NCBI RefSeq assembly: GCF_001586255.1
Contig: NZ_CP014544.1
Location: 3,566,501-3,630,500, forward strand
Direction: 5' to 3'
DNA from: Zhongshania aliphaticivorans
GTDB taxonomy: Bacteria > Pseudomonadota > Gammaproteobacteria > Pseudomonadales > Spongiibacteraceae
Length of the DNA: 64,000 nt
Part shown: one piece after another, positions 10,032 through 18,403 of the stretch
How positions within the stretch are numbered: the stretch's first letter is position 1
How the letters are laid out: the number at the start of each line of letters is the position of its first letter
Made by a program: the position numbers and the translations under genes
Notes under the pieces: generated by a model
What the model was told of the DNA's origin: nothing
The model's database searches: none
Seen by the model: the letters and a program-made list of their open reading frames with translations, nothing else

Positions 10032-11060
10032 ATGCGCCCGTTAATACGCACCTCCGCCCTCGGCGGCTACAACGAACTCGTTCGCGAACTAGGTGGACAG
10101 CCAGAACCACTGCTACGGCAATTTAATATTGACCCCGAACGACTCGACGATATCAGTTATCTTATTTTCTTCCACAGCTTAATGCAGTTGCTCGAAGCCT
10201 CGGCCGAAGAATTGCAATGTCCCGATTTTGGTCTGCGTTTATCCGCAAAACAAACTATGGAAACCCTTGGCCCAATTGCAATTATGGCGCGCACCTCAAA
10301 CACGGCTGGCGACGCCCTGTTTTGTATTGCCCGCTATATCTCCCACCACAGCCCCGCCATCACTTTGGGGCTAGACAACACATCCGCACCGCAATTCCCA
10401 CGGATCACGCTCGACATTAATATCACGGATTTCCCATACCGCCACCAAACAGTAGAAATGGCGATTGGCTTAACAGCTAATATTCACGCCATGTTAACGG
10501 AAAATCGCAAGCGACCTGAAGCCGTGTTGTTTCGGCACAGCAGGATCTTAGAGCCAAAGGTCTATAAACGACACTTTGGCTGCCCAGTGCTTTTTAATCA
10601 AGACTGCAATGCCCTAGTCCTAACCCCGGAGCAACTTGATTTTCCGATTCGCACCGCCGACGCGTTTCAGCGCGACATTATCGCGAACTACCTCATCAAA
10701 AAAAGTGGTGGCTCACCGCTAAGTTTCATCGAACAAACTAATTTCATTATTAGCCGCCTGCTGCCCACCCAGTGCTGCAATATTAAAAGCGTGGCGAACG
10801 AACTGTTTATGCACCAACGCACCCTCCAGCGCCGTTTAAAAGACGAAGGTTATATCTTTGAAGAAATGGTAGACAACATCAGAAAACAGGATGCCCAAAA
10901 CTTCCTCGCCGAACGGAGAATGCCTATGGCGCAAATTGCCGCGCTGCTCGGCTACCAGGAGCAAAGCTCTTTTAATCGCGCGGCCAAGCGCTGGTTCGGG
11001 GTCACCCCCAACCACTACCGCAAATCACTGCACACCATCGTCGGCGCAAAACCTGAGTAA
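10032..11060 (+). CDS. AraC-family regulator with arabinose-binding-type N-domain
   Basis: A 342-residue regulator. The N-terminal ligand domain (about 20-210) is of the Arabinose_bd/OruR type, with a segment ETLGPIAIMARTSNTAGDALFCIARY typical of regulators of lipid, steroid and cyclic-compound catabolism. The C-terminal AraC double helix-turn-helix (about 240-335) contains MHQRTLQRRLKDEG and the second-helix motif IAALLGYQEQSSFNRAAKRWFGVTP. The gene is divergent from the SMP-30-like and monooxygenase genes and upstream of a TonB receptor gene; copies of one 12-bp box flank it on both sides. Control of both flanks is inferred from this arrangement. Confidence 0.88.
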   Translation: MRPLIRTSALGGYNELVRELGGQPEPLLRQFNIDPERLDDISYLIFFHSLMQLLEASAEELQCPDFGLRLSAKQTMETLGPIAIMARTSNTAGDALFCIARYISHHSPAITLGLDNTSAPQFPRITLDINITDFPYRHQTVEMAIGLTANIHAMLTENRKRPEAVLFRHSRILEPKVYKRHFGCPVLFNQDCNALVLTPEQLDFPIRTADAFQRDIIANYLIKKSGGSPLSFIEQTNFIISRLLPTQCCNIKSVANELFMHQRTLQRRLKDEGYIFEEMVDNIRKQDAQNFLAERRMPMAQIAALLGYQEQSSFNRAAKRWFGVTPNHYRKSLHTIVGAKPE

Positions 11061-11127
11061 GGCTTTACCGCCACGCTATGTAGCGTAATTGCCCAATAAA
11101 AGGAATATGAACAATAGCCAGGCCTAG

Positions 11128-11160
11128 TGTCGTCAAATGATAAACATATGTCGCCAAATG
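11128..11160 (+). promoter_or_regulatory. Candidate AraC-family direct-repeat operator, copies 2 and 3
   Basis: TGTCGTCAAATG (11128-11139) and TGTCGCCAAATG (11149-11160) are direct repeats 21 bp apart, two helical turns, the geometry expected for an AraC-family dimer. Similarity continues into the following bases (AT/C-AA). The pair lies 91-123 bp upstream of the TonB receptor start, and the same word occurs upstream of the divergent SMP-30-like gene. Confidence 0.6.
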
Positions 11161-11250
11161 ACAATTATTGCCACCGAAATATCGGCATTCTCCACGCTCG
11201 TAAAGCTGAAGCACAAGATCAGCCCTGCCACCGTTTTAAAGGAATAGTCC

Positions 11251-13686
11251 ATGCAGCAACGTCGTCCACACGCATATAAGAGTCGTCGGAATCTATTACG
11301 CGCCGGTATTTGCCTTGCCATTGCCAGCTCCACCAGCACTACTTTTGCCGCGCCAATGCTTGAAGAGGTACTGGTTACCGCGCAAAAGCGCAGCCAAAGC
11401 ACCCAGGATATACCCGTAGCGGTTACCGGCTTAACCGGCACCCAGCTCGACAAATACGGTTTTGAAAATGCCAGCGACATTTCTGCGCAGGTTCCCAATA
11501 TGCAGGTCAGCGGCCCCTACGGCGACATTCAACCCATCTTTGCGATTCGCGGCGTCAGCATGTCTGACTACAGTTCTAACCAGGCCAGCCCAATTGGTGT
11601 ATATGTTGACGAAACGTATTTAGCCCCGGTGTACAGCCACGGCGCTAACTTTTTTGACATCGAACGTCTTGAGGTTCTGCGTGGCCCTCAAGGTACGCTT
11701 TACGGTAAAAACACCACCGGCGGTGCGATCAACATCATCACTCGCACCCCCCAATTTAGCGACGAGCCCAGCAATTACATCAAGCTCGGTGCAGGTAGCT
11801 TTAATGCCACCAGCGCTGAAGCGGGCGCAGAAACCCAGCTCATTGACGGTATTCTCGCGGCACGCGGGGCATTAAGTTTCAAGCGCGATGAAGGTTACGT
11901 CGACATTGTCGGCCGCAGTGAAAAGGGCGCCCAAACCGATTTTCAAGGCGGCCGCTTTGCCTTGCATTTTGCGCCCAACGACACCTGGGACGCCGTTTTT
12001 AAATACACCGCCTCCGGCAACGACGCCCTTAGTACGCCAGCCCGAAATGAAGGTCGCACCGATCTTCTTGGCGCCCCAAATTCCGACTACAACGCCTACT
12101 CACGCCAGAGCCGCAATTTAGATTTTCATGAAACTGAGGCCAATGAAGTTGGCGCGCTGATCACCAATACCGAAATCCTCGGTTTAACCGTCACCTTTGC
12201 TGGCGACGGTTTCTCTATCACCTCAGTATCGTCTTACTATGACGCCGACTATTATCAAAAAGCAGACACCGACGGCTCGCCCAACGACTTGCTCACTATT
12301 ACTTGGTCGTCCGACACCATCGGCTACAGCCAAGATCTGCGCTTCTCTTCTGAATTCGACGGCATGTTCAATATCATTGCCGGTGTGTATTTCGGCTATG
12401 AAGACCAATATATGCACAATATCTACGACATCTTTGACACCCCACCCGATGTCCGAGTTGGCGTCGCAAAGCCTGATACTGCTCAGCAATACCCGTTCTT
12501 GCTGGACTACGGCATGCTCGACCAACGCATGGAAACCAAAAAAACCAGCTTAGCCGCTTATTCGCAGATGCGTTTTGATTTTACTGACCGCTTCGGCATG
12601 GATTTAGGTCTGCGCTACACCAAAGACGGCAACGAACAAACCTACTTCAATATTTCCCGGGTCGGCTATGACGGCAGCCCTAGAGGGACTTATGTACCGG
12701 GTAATACCACCGGGGTTGACGATGCCTATATTTCGCTACCACTGTCGCAGTCGCAGCTAATTGATATTCTCGGCGACCCAACGCTATTGCTAAACCTACT
12801 CAGCATTGGCTATACCCACGGTCCCTACACACTCGATTCGGCGCCCGAGCTCGAGGCAAATGAAGCGGAATGGACTGGCAAACTCGGCTTTGACTACCGC
12901 ATAAACGAAGATGTAATGGTGTATGTAAGCGCTAGCCACGGCTACCGCAGCGGCAGCTTCAATGGCGGTGCGTACTACCTCGCGCGCCCAATTGAGACGG
13001 CCTATGCATCACCAGAATATATCGATGCCTTTGAAGTTGGCTTCAAAGCAGATCTGCTCGACAACAGTATGCGTTTGAACGCGGCGCTATTCTCTTACGA
13101 TTACACCGACCAGCAATTTATCAACGTCGTCGGTTTCTCTAACTTTCTTGAGAATGCGGGTAGCTCAAAAATTGCTGGCGCCGAAGCAGAATTGTGGGCA
13201 CGCATAACAGAAAGACTCACCCTGCAAATTGGCCTTGGCTTTTTGCAAACCGAGTTTTCTGAGCTGACCCTGGCCAATACCGAAACCATCGCAGACGCTG
13301 ATGACCGAGTTGACCTAAGCGGCAATGAGTTAATCTCAGCACCCAAGCTGAATTACAGCATCTCGCTAGACTACGATATTTTGGTGACCGAAGCGGGCTA
13401 CCTCACCACCAACCTAAATGGCAACTTCCAAGATGACCAGTGGTATAGCGCCTACAACGATCAATACGGCTACGGCGCTATTCGCCAAGACGCCTATTGG
13501 TTGTTCAACGCCCGCACCAGCTGGCACGCCTCCGACGACAGCTACTCGGTGTCGCTGTGGGTAAAGAACCTGATGGATGAAGAGTACGATAGCTACGCAA
13601 TTAATCTGCAAGCAGGTTTCGGTCACGACAACTACCTTGCCGGCCCACCGCGGAGCTACGGTGCCGAATTTACGTATCGCTTCTAA
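11251..13686 (+). CDS. TonB-dependent outer-membrane receptor
   Basis: An 811-residue TonB-dependent receptor. After a signal peptide (about 1-34, ending TTFAA) comes a TonB box with EEVLVTAQKR. The plug domain (about 50-165) carries DIPVAVTGLTG and VLRGPQGTLYGKNTTGGAINIITRTP, and a 22-strand barrel ends in FTYRF with the terminal aromatic. It imports a bulky substrate through the outer membrane, powered by TonB-ExbBD. The plug type matches receptors common in marine degraders and is not of the siderophore-specific form. Two AraC-type boxes upstream and its position after the AraC gene suggest coregulation with the monooxygenase cluster; the ligand could be that pathway's substrate (inference). 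Confidence 0.92.
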   Translation: MQQRRPHAYKSRRNLLRAGICLAIASSTSTTFAAPMLEEVLVTAQKRSQSTQDIPVAVTGLTGTQLDKYGFENASDISAQVPNMQVSGPYGDIQPIFAIRGVSMSDYSSNQASPIGVYVDETYLAPVYSHGANFFDIERLEVLRGPQGTLYGKNTTGGAINIITRTPQFSDEPSNYIKLGAGSFNATSAEAGAETQLIDGILAARGALSFKRDEGYVDIVGRSEKGAQTDFQGGRFALHFAPNDTWDAVFKYTASGNDALSTPARNEGRTDLLGAPNSDYNAYSRQSRNLDFHETEANEVGALITNTEILGLTVTFAGDGFSITSVSSYYDADYYQKADTDGSPNDLLTITWSSDTIGYSQDLRFSSEFDGMFNIIAGVYFGYEDQYMHNIYDIFDTPPDVRVGVAKPDTAQQYPFLLDYGMLDQRMETKKTSLAAYSQMRFDFTDRFGMDLGLRYTKDGNEQTYFNISRVGYDGSPRGTYVPGNTTGVDDAYISLPLSQSQLIDILGDPTLLLNLLSIGYTHGPYTLDSAPELEANEAEWTGKLGFDYRINEDVMVYVSASHGYRSGSFNGGAYYLARPIETAYASPEYIDAFEVGFKADLLDNSMRLNAALFSYDYTDQQFINVVGFSNFLENAGSSKIAGAEAELWARITERLTLQIGLGFLQTEFSELTLANTETIADADDRVDLSGNELISAPKLNYSISLDYDILVTEAGYLTTNLNGNFQDDQWYSAYNDQYGYGAIRQDAYWLFNARTSWHASDDSYSVSLWVKNLMDEEYDSYAINLQAGFGHDNYLAGPPRSYGAEFTYRF

Positions 13687-14029
13687 TCCCTTAGCGTCAG
13701 CCAGCTGACGTTAAGCATCTATCTATAGCAGGCCTCGCACGGACGCGACCTGCTATATACTGCAACACCCCTTCTGCTCAGCAAAACTCACATTATTGAA
13801 GGCCGCGCATTCGCTACACCCCATCAATACCGGCGTGAACGCCATTATTCAGATGTTAGCCCCTCTACTCCCCTCACAACACTAGCGACTGATCTCAGAA
13901 TTTATTAACGCAAACACCCAGCATAAGCTGCGCATTCTACGTATTGAAAGCGCCCTAGCAGTAGGGGCAATATAATAGCCTGTGTACTCATCCATTCCGC
14001 AACACAGCCGGAATAGGAGCCGTAAGTCT
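13687..14029. other. 343-bp intergenic region with two hairpins
   Basis: This gap contains no credible gene. It holds the receptor-gene hairpin and a second inverted repeat, TATAGCAGG (13724-13732) with CCTGCTATA (13749-13757), separated by 16 nt. The remainder shows no RNA gene or clear promoter. Confidence 0.5.
13691..13714 (+). terminator. Hairpin after TonB receptor gene
   Basis: TTAGCGTCAG (13691-13700) pairs with CTGACGTTAA (13705-13714) with one G-T wobble and a 4-nt loop, starting 4 nt after the receptor stop codon. No U tract follows. A second, longer-range dyad is at 13724-13757. Confidence 0.45.
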
Positions 14030-14545
14030 ATGCACCCTACAAAGCTTGGCAGCGTCCAACCCACTCCGATTTCGCTGGGGCAACTACTGGTATCAGGCGG
14101 ATTCATTACGACCGGCATACTGAATCAGGCCTTGAGCATCCAGCGCTGGAGTCGTCGCCGCCTCGGCGAAGTTCTAATGCAGCGTCACGAACTTTGCCCA
14201 CTTGAAAAGCAAACAATACTCGCCTTACAAAAAAAGCTCGCGGCGCAGGCACTCGAACTCAAACCCGACGGCAGTATGCCCAAAGCTCTGCAGCTAAGCT
14301 TAGGTCAGCTATTGCTAGACAATGGCGAAATTACCCAATCACAATTGGACACAGCACTAGCCGAACACAGCAGCCAACATCGTCGCCTTGGTGAGGTTTT
14401 AATTGAGCAGCAGGCACTTTCGCCAATTCGCCTAGCACACTGGCTGCAACTGCAGAAAAAATTAATCAGCGCCGCTGCGGTCGCGGCTTGGATGATGGTG
14501 AGCAATCTATATGATAGCCGCCGACTCTATTGCCGTACGCCTTGA
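14030..14545 (+). CDS. Stand-alone protein with two T2SSE_N/MshEN-like repeats
   Basis: This 171-residue protein contains two copies of the same module. Both have the form LGQLL-x-G-x-IT...(S/A)...RRLGEVL...L-P: SLGQLLVSGGFITTG...RRRLGEVLMQRHELCP (about 15-62) and SLGQLLLDNGEITQSQLD...HRRLGEVLIEQQALSP (about 87-135). This is the helical N-terminal module of type II secretion/type IV pilus ATPases (GspE, PilB), which in MshE binds cyclic di-GMP. No ATPase domain follows, and the strongest MshEN ligand residues were not individually verified. TAGGAG (14014-14019) precedes ATG 14030. A role as a soluble signalling or adaptor protein is inferred. Confidence 0.6.
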   Translation: MHPTKLGSVQPTPISLGQLLVSGGFITTGILNQALSIQRWSRRRLGEVLMQRHELCPLEKQTILALQKKLAAQALELKPDGSMPKALQLSLGQLLLDNGEITQSQLDTALAEHSSQHRRLGEVLIEQQALSPIRLAHWLQLQKKLISAAAVAAWMMVSNLYDSRRLYCRTP

Positions 14546-14763
14546 CACTGCCCTCATTTACTTCTAAATTATACGCATGCTAACAAAATTATCGCTTGCC
14601 GTATTTTCCGCCGTACAACTCCCGTGAAAATAGCTCTGCGGTTAAGCACTCAGCGCCGCAAGTATTGCCACTGATATCAATTAAGGCCTTTAGGGCTAAA
14701 CAATCCGAGGGTTTACTTCCGCTCCTTTACTAGGAACGCAAACCCGCTTGTTTGAGTATTACA

Positions 14764-16173
14764 ATGAAACGAATAATGCGCGCTGCCAGTATTAAGAAAC
14801 TGCTGGCACCTCTTATCTTGGCCGGTGCAAGCACGAGTAATTTTGCAGTTGAACTAGGCAGAATAGAAGGCTTTGGCCCAGTTTCTCGTGGCTTTGCTGG
14901 GGGCGGTGTCGCCCACGCTACCGGCGCCGCAGCGATAATTCTAAACCCCGCCGAACTGCTGTCCAACAAGCCCGGTCACGAGTTCATGGTACAGGTCTCG
15001 GAGATACAAGCCGCCATCGATGTACGCAATGAACAGACTCACGAAATTGTACACACAGCGAATTTAGGAAATAATCGCGGCCCCTATGATTTACCCGAAG
15101 TAGCCTACAGCTATCGCGGTGACGACTGGGCCTTTGGCGCCGGAATTTTTGCCGCCGCCGGTTTTGGCATTGAGTACGGTCGCGACTCCTTTCTGTCCAC
15201 AACGACAACCGGCAATGTCGCCACCGGCTTAGAAAGCTCCGGCCGCTTAACCGCTTTGCGCATACCCATCGCCTTGGCTTGGCAAGCAAGGCCTACGCTG
15301 CGTCTTGGCGCGGCACTGGACATTGTTAATTTAGGTCTTAATATCGCAACACTTTACGACGCCAAACAAGTACGCATGTTAGTACAACAGGATCGCGCCT
15401 CTGGCGGACTCGTCACAATCGTTGGCGCTCTACCGACACTCGCTGGCGTCCATCTCGATTTCGTCAACGATCACCCGATCGCAGGTGGATTATCTGGTTG
15501 GGGTATAGGCGGCAGAGTTGGCGCCTCATGGCAAGTCAGCCCGCAAACAAGCCTTGCCCTTGCCTATGAGTTTGAAACTCAGCTGACAGACCTCAGAGGC
15601 AAAGGCAGACTGACCGCCGTTGATATTTTAAACAATCATATTCCAGTAGATGGCCTGGGACGCTTTGAAGATATGCAATTGCCAGCCGCATTTGTTGTTG
15701 GCGTATCCCATCAAGCGTCGACTAGCGTAGCGGTGATTGCCGACCTGCGCAGGACCTATTGGCGAAAAATGCTCGGCGATGCCCGTTTTTCCTACCGCGC
15801 CGAAGGCGGGCTTTTCGATGGCCAAGAAATGAATGCGCTATTGGCACTAGGGTTTAATAATATTACCTCGCTAACGCTCGGTGCCCAGTGGTCACCTAAC
15901 GACCGATGGACTTTCCGCAGCGGCGCGTCCCATGCAGTGCAACAGCTAGTTAAGGACAACAATTTTAGCGGCGCGTTTCCAACCCTAACCCGAAACCATT
16001 TGGTTGTGAACGCCAGCTACCTTTGGCAATCACAATATGAATTCACCTTTGGCTGCACTTACGCGTGGACACCACCCGTACATAACCCGGGTAACAACAC
16101 CGCCAGTATTCCGCCCATTAAAGGGCGAAATCATCAGATAACACCAGTTATATCTTACAGGCTCGCGTTTTAA
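14764..16173 (+). CDS. FadL/OmpP1-family outer-membrane transport protein
   Basis: A 469-residue outer-membrane beta-barrel of the FadL family, which passes long-chain fatty acids and other hydrophobic compounds across the outer membrane. Evidence includes a signal peptide (MKRIMRAASIKKLLAPLILAG in part, ending near ASTSNFA) and the hatch-like opening GFGPVSRGFAGGGVAHATGAAAIILNPAEL, matching the FadL G-x-A...NPA motif. Repeated amphipathic strands lead to a terminal aromatic, SYRLAF. ATG 14764 is chosen over TTG 14752. It fits the lipid-metabolism character of the window (WS/DGATs, thioesterase), though no direct partner is adjacent. Confidence 0.8.
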   Translation: MKRIMRAASIKKLLAPLILAGASTSNFAVELGRIEGFGPVSRGFAGGGVAHATGAAAIILNPAELLSNKPGHEFMVQVSEIQAAIDVRNEQTHEIVHTANLGNNRGPYDLPEVAYSYRGDDWAFGAGIFAAAGFGIEYGRDSFLSTTTTGNVATGLESSGRLTALRIPIALAWQARPTLRLGAALDIVNLGLNIATLYDAKQVRMLVQQDRASGGLVTIVGALPTLAGVHLDFVNDHPIAGGLSGWGIGGRVGASWQVSPQTSLALAYEFETQLTDLRGKGRLTAVDILNNHIPVDGLGRFEDMQLPAAFVVGVSHQASTSVAVIADLRRTYWRKMLGDARFSYRAEGGLFDGQEMNALLALGFNNITSLTLGAQWSPNDRWTFRSGASHAVQQLVKDNNFSGAFPTLTRNHLVVNASYLWQSQYEFTFGCTYAWTPPVHNPGNNTASIPPIKGRNHQITPVISYRLAF

Positions 16174-16245
16174 GAAAAGCGGATTTCACTACGAATTGAA
16201 TATCGCTAGGCAGATCTGATTTTAAATCAAACGTTTGGCGGGCAC

Positions 16246-17103
16246 TCAATCCTCTTCATTCGCCTCGCGAATTCGTTCACGGCGCTCAGCCTCTTCGGCC
16301 ATGACCGCTTTAATTTCCATTAAGACGGCGTCAACATCGGCAGCTTCGCCACTGTCTTCAAACAAGCCCGTTAACTCGGTGTCTTCATTGAGTTCGCCCT
16401 CTTCATACAGGGCCCAAATTTCATCTGCGTAGCGGGTTTGCAATAACTCGGGGGCGTATTGACCGTAGTATTCGGTCATATTATTGACGTCTCTCGTCAA
16501 CATACTGTGGGCATTATTATTGCCCGCAGCGTCAACGGCTTGGGGCAGGTCGATAATCACTGGCCCGTATTCGTCAACCAGCACATTAAACTCAGACAAG
16601 TCGCCGTGGACCAGACCTGCGCAAAGCATTAGTTTTACGTAGTGCATGACCACCGCATGATCTTCTATGGCCTGTTCGGCGGGCATAGACACATCGTTTA
16701 AGCGTGGCGCTACGCCACCCTCTTCGTCGGTAACCAGCTCCATGAGTAGCACGCCGTCAAAACAGCCATAGGGCTGCGGCACTCGCACCCCGGCTTTAGC
16801 TAGGCGATAGAGCGCATCAACCTCGGCGTTATGCCAGGCGTCCTCCTGCTGCTTGCGACCAAACTTAGAGCCTTTTTCCATTGCTCTGGCGCGGCGGCTA
16901 TTGCGCACTTTACGGCCTTCTTGGTAAAGCACCGCTTGCTTAAAGCTGCGCTGAGCAGCTTCTTTGTACACTTTGGCACAGCGAATTTCTTCGCCACAGC
17001 GCACCACATAGACGGAGGCTTCTTTACCGCTCATTAAAGGCCGCAGCACTTCGTCAACAATGCCGTCGTCAATCAGCGGCTGGATACGTTTGGGTGTTTT
17101 CAT
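16246..17103 (-). CDS. RIO1-family serine/threonine kinase
   Basis: A 285-residue atypical protein kinase of the RIO family, small cytosolic kinases/ATPases. The family's key residues are present: the ATP-binding Lys in CAKVYKE (Lys44), the catalytic loop HGDLSEFN (H166, D168, N173) and the metal-binding Asp in IIDLPQ (D185). The acidic C-terminus (about 245-285) is low complexity. Archaeal and eukaryotic RIO proteins act in ribosome maturation; the bacterial role is not established. The next gene on the strand, PhnA-like, lies 128 bp upstream and is probably separate. Confidence 0.9.
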   Translation of the reverse strand: MKTPKRIQPLIDDGIVDEVLRPLMSGKEASVYVVRCGEEIRCAKVYKEAAQRSFKQAVLYQEGRKVRNSRRARAMEKGSKFGRKQQEDAWHNAEVDALYRLAKAGVRVPQPYGCFDGVLLMELVTDEEGGVAPRLNDVSMPAEQAIEDHAVVMHYVKLMLCAGLVHGDLSEFNVLVDEYGPVIIDLPQAVDAAGNNNAHSMLTRDVNNMTEYYGQYAPELLQTRYADEIWALYEEGELNEDTELTGLFEDSGEAADVDAVLMEIKAVMAEEAERRERIREANEED

Positions 17104-17231
17104 TGCGCCCTTTTTGGGGTCTGAATCAAGACCATTTAAGAATAGCTGAAAATCAGCGCCGTTAGGCCATTGTAAACGGCCACGCCAAATTAGGCGATCA
17201 GCGCTAGATTCACAGTGAATACGGACAAAGC

Positions 17232-17807
17232 TTAATTGGTTTTCTTAACGAAGGCACTGATAATCACGATACGCGTACCATTTATCCGCCCTTCAATATG
17301 CTCGGGGTTATTCGTCAGAGAGATATTGCGCACGGGGGTTCCACGCTTGCCAACAAAGCTAGTGCCCTTCACATCTAAGTCTTTAATGAGCACCACCGAA
17401 TCTCCCGCAGCCAGCTGAACGCCATTGCTGTCTAAACATGGCTCGCGGTCATCGCTGGCCGTAACCTCGGTCGCGACAGCCCATTCTTTGACCTCGTCGT
17501 CAAGATAGACCATTTCCAGAAGATCCTGCGCCCACGCGTGCTCACTCAGGCGCGCTAAGAGACGATACGACAATACTTGTACGGGGGGAATCGGGCTCCA
17601 CACGGTGTCATTTAGGCTGTGCCAGCGATTCACGTCTAGCTCACTGCCGTCAGCCAGTTGCTCTCGACATGCCTGACAGCTCATAACACAGCGCTCAGCG
17701 TCGTCATCGCCATAGGGCGCTACTGGAAACACCGCCAAATGCTCAGCAGAAGAACACAGCTCGCATTTAGAGTCACTGCGCTGCATAAGGGCTTGTTCGG
17801 TGTTCAT
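17232..17807 (-). CDS. PhnA-domain protein
   Basis: A 191-residue PhnA-family protein. The N-terminal zinc-ribbon part has CELC and CQAC pairs (about 16-19 and 45-48). The C-terminal PhnA domain (about 125-190) has GDSVVLIKDLDVKG, GTPVRNISL and EGRINGTRIVI. Despite the historical name, this family is not shown to be needed for phosphonate breakdown; nucleic-acid or metal binding is possible. Two ATGs (17807 and 17786) are each preceded by the same ACAAGCCCTT sequence because of a 21-bp direct duplication, so the true start is uncertain and no good Shine-Dalgarno marks either. Confidence 0.8.
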   Translation of the reverse strand: MNTEQALMQRSDSKCELCSSAEHLAVFPVAPYGDDDAERCVMSCQACREQLADGSELDVNRWHSLNDTVWSPIPPVQVLSYRLLARLSEHAWAQDLLEMVYLDDEVKEWAVATEVTASDDREPCLDSNGVQLAAGDSVVLIKDLDVKGTSFVGKRGTPVRNISLTNNPEHIEGRINGTRIVIISAFVKKTN

Positions 17808-17820
17808 AAGGGCTTGTCCG
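17779..17820 (-). repeat. 21-bp tandem duplication across the PhnA start codon
   Basis: Read on the minus strand, ACAAGCCCTTATG occurs twice 21 bp apart, each copy supplying an in-frame ATG for the PhnA-like gene. The first unit continues AACACCGA before the second copy begins. It looks like a small recent duplication that gave the gene a second start site. Confidence 0.6.
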
Positions 17821-17947
17821 CGCTAAAAGCGAGGTATTTTACGGCGTATGGCGGTGAGAAACGACCTTAAATTTCAACGGGCCACAACTCAACACCACGG
17901 TAGGGGCGCTCTGACTGGCGCCGCAACACCGGCGCCCACCAATAAAG

Positions 17948-17964
17948 CCGCCTTTATTAGGCGG
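17948..17964 (-). terminator. Terminator at the end of the bactofilin gene
   Basis: CCGCCT (17948-17953) and AGGCGG (17959-17964) form a 6-bp stem with a 5-nt loop that includes the bactofilin stop codon. A/T-rich flanks on both sides (CTTTATT on the minus-strand 3' side, TTTTATTTT on the plus side) could support termination in either direction. A second GC-rich hairpin, GGCGCCG/CGGCGCC, lies about 15 bp further downstream on the minus strand. Confidence 0.5.
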
Positions 17965-18403
17965 TTTTATTTTCCCAATCACTGGTACTGGCATCTGCGT
18001 CGGCGCTTGTGGACGGTGACTCATCAACTGATCGAAGTTGCGGTGCGTCGTGCTTTTTGACTTGGCTGGCGCCAATAAACTGACCGCCGGACTCTATCAC
18101 CAACTCCCGCACTTTAATTTCGCCACTGACTTGGCCTGAAGCAACAATTTCCAAACGATCAGCATCAACCTTGCCGTCAAGAATGCCGCTGACCAATACC
18201 CGCTTAGCACTAACATCGCCGGTATAGCGACCACTGCTGCCAATCGTCACATCACCATCGGAGTTCAACTTACCCTCCATGGTCCCGTCGAGATGGAAGT
18301 TGTCGGTTAGCTTGACGTCGCCGACAAGGGTGGTGCCAGCTGCGACCACCGTCGTTCTGGGGCTACCGTCTGTTTTCTTAGCGTTTTTGCCAGTGAATCC
18401 CAT
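17957..18403 (-). CDS. Bactofilin
   Basis: A 148-residue bactofilin, a cytoskeletal protein that polymerises without nucleotide into membrane-associated filaments. The central domain (about 20-112) is a right-handed beta-helix with repeats such as TTLVGDVKLTDNFHLDGTMEGKL, GDVTIGSSGRYTGDVSAKRVLVSG and SGEIKVRELVIESGG. Both termini are polar and probably disordered; the C-tail is Ser/Asp rich. ATG 18403 (MGFTGKN) is preceded by a GGGGAA purine stretch. The first 97 bp overlap the 3' end of the upstream M23 peptidase gene in another frame. Pairing with an M23 peptidase is common and suggests that the filament localises cell-wall cutting. Confidence 0.9.
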   Translation of the reverse strand: MGFTGKNAKKTDGSPRTTVVAAGTTLVGDVKLTDNFHLDGTMEGKLNSDGDVTIGSSGRYTGDVSAKRVLVSGILDGKVDADRLEIVASGQVSGEIKVRELVIESGGQFIGASQVKKHDAPQLRSVDESPSTSADADASTSDWENKTA

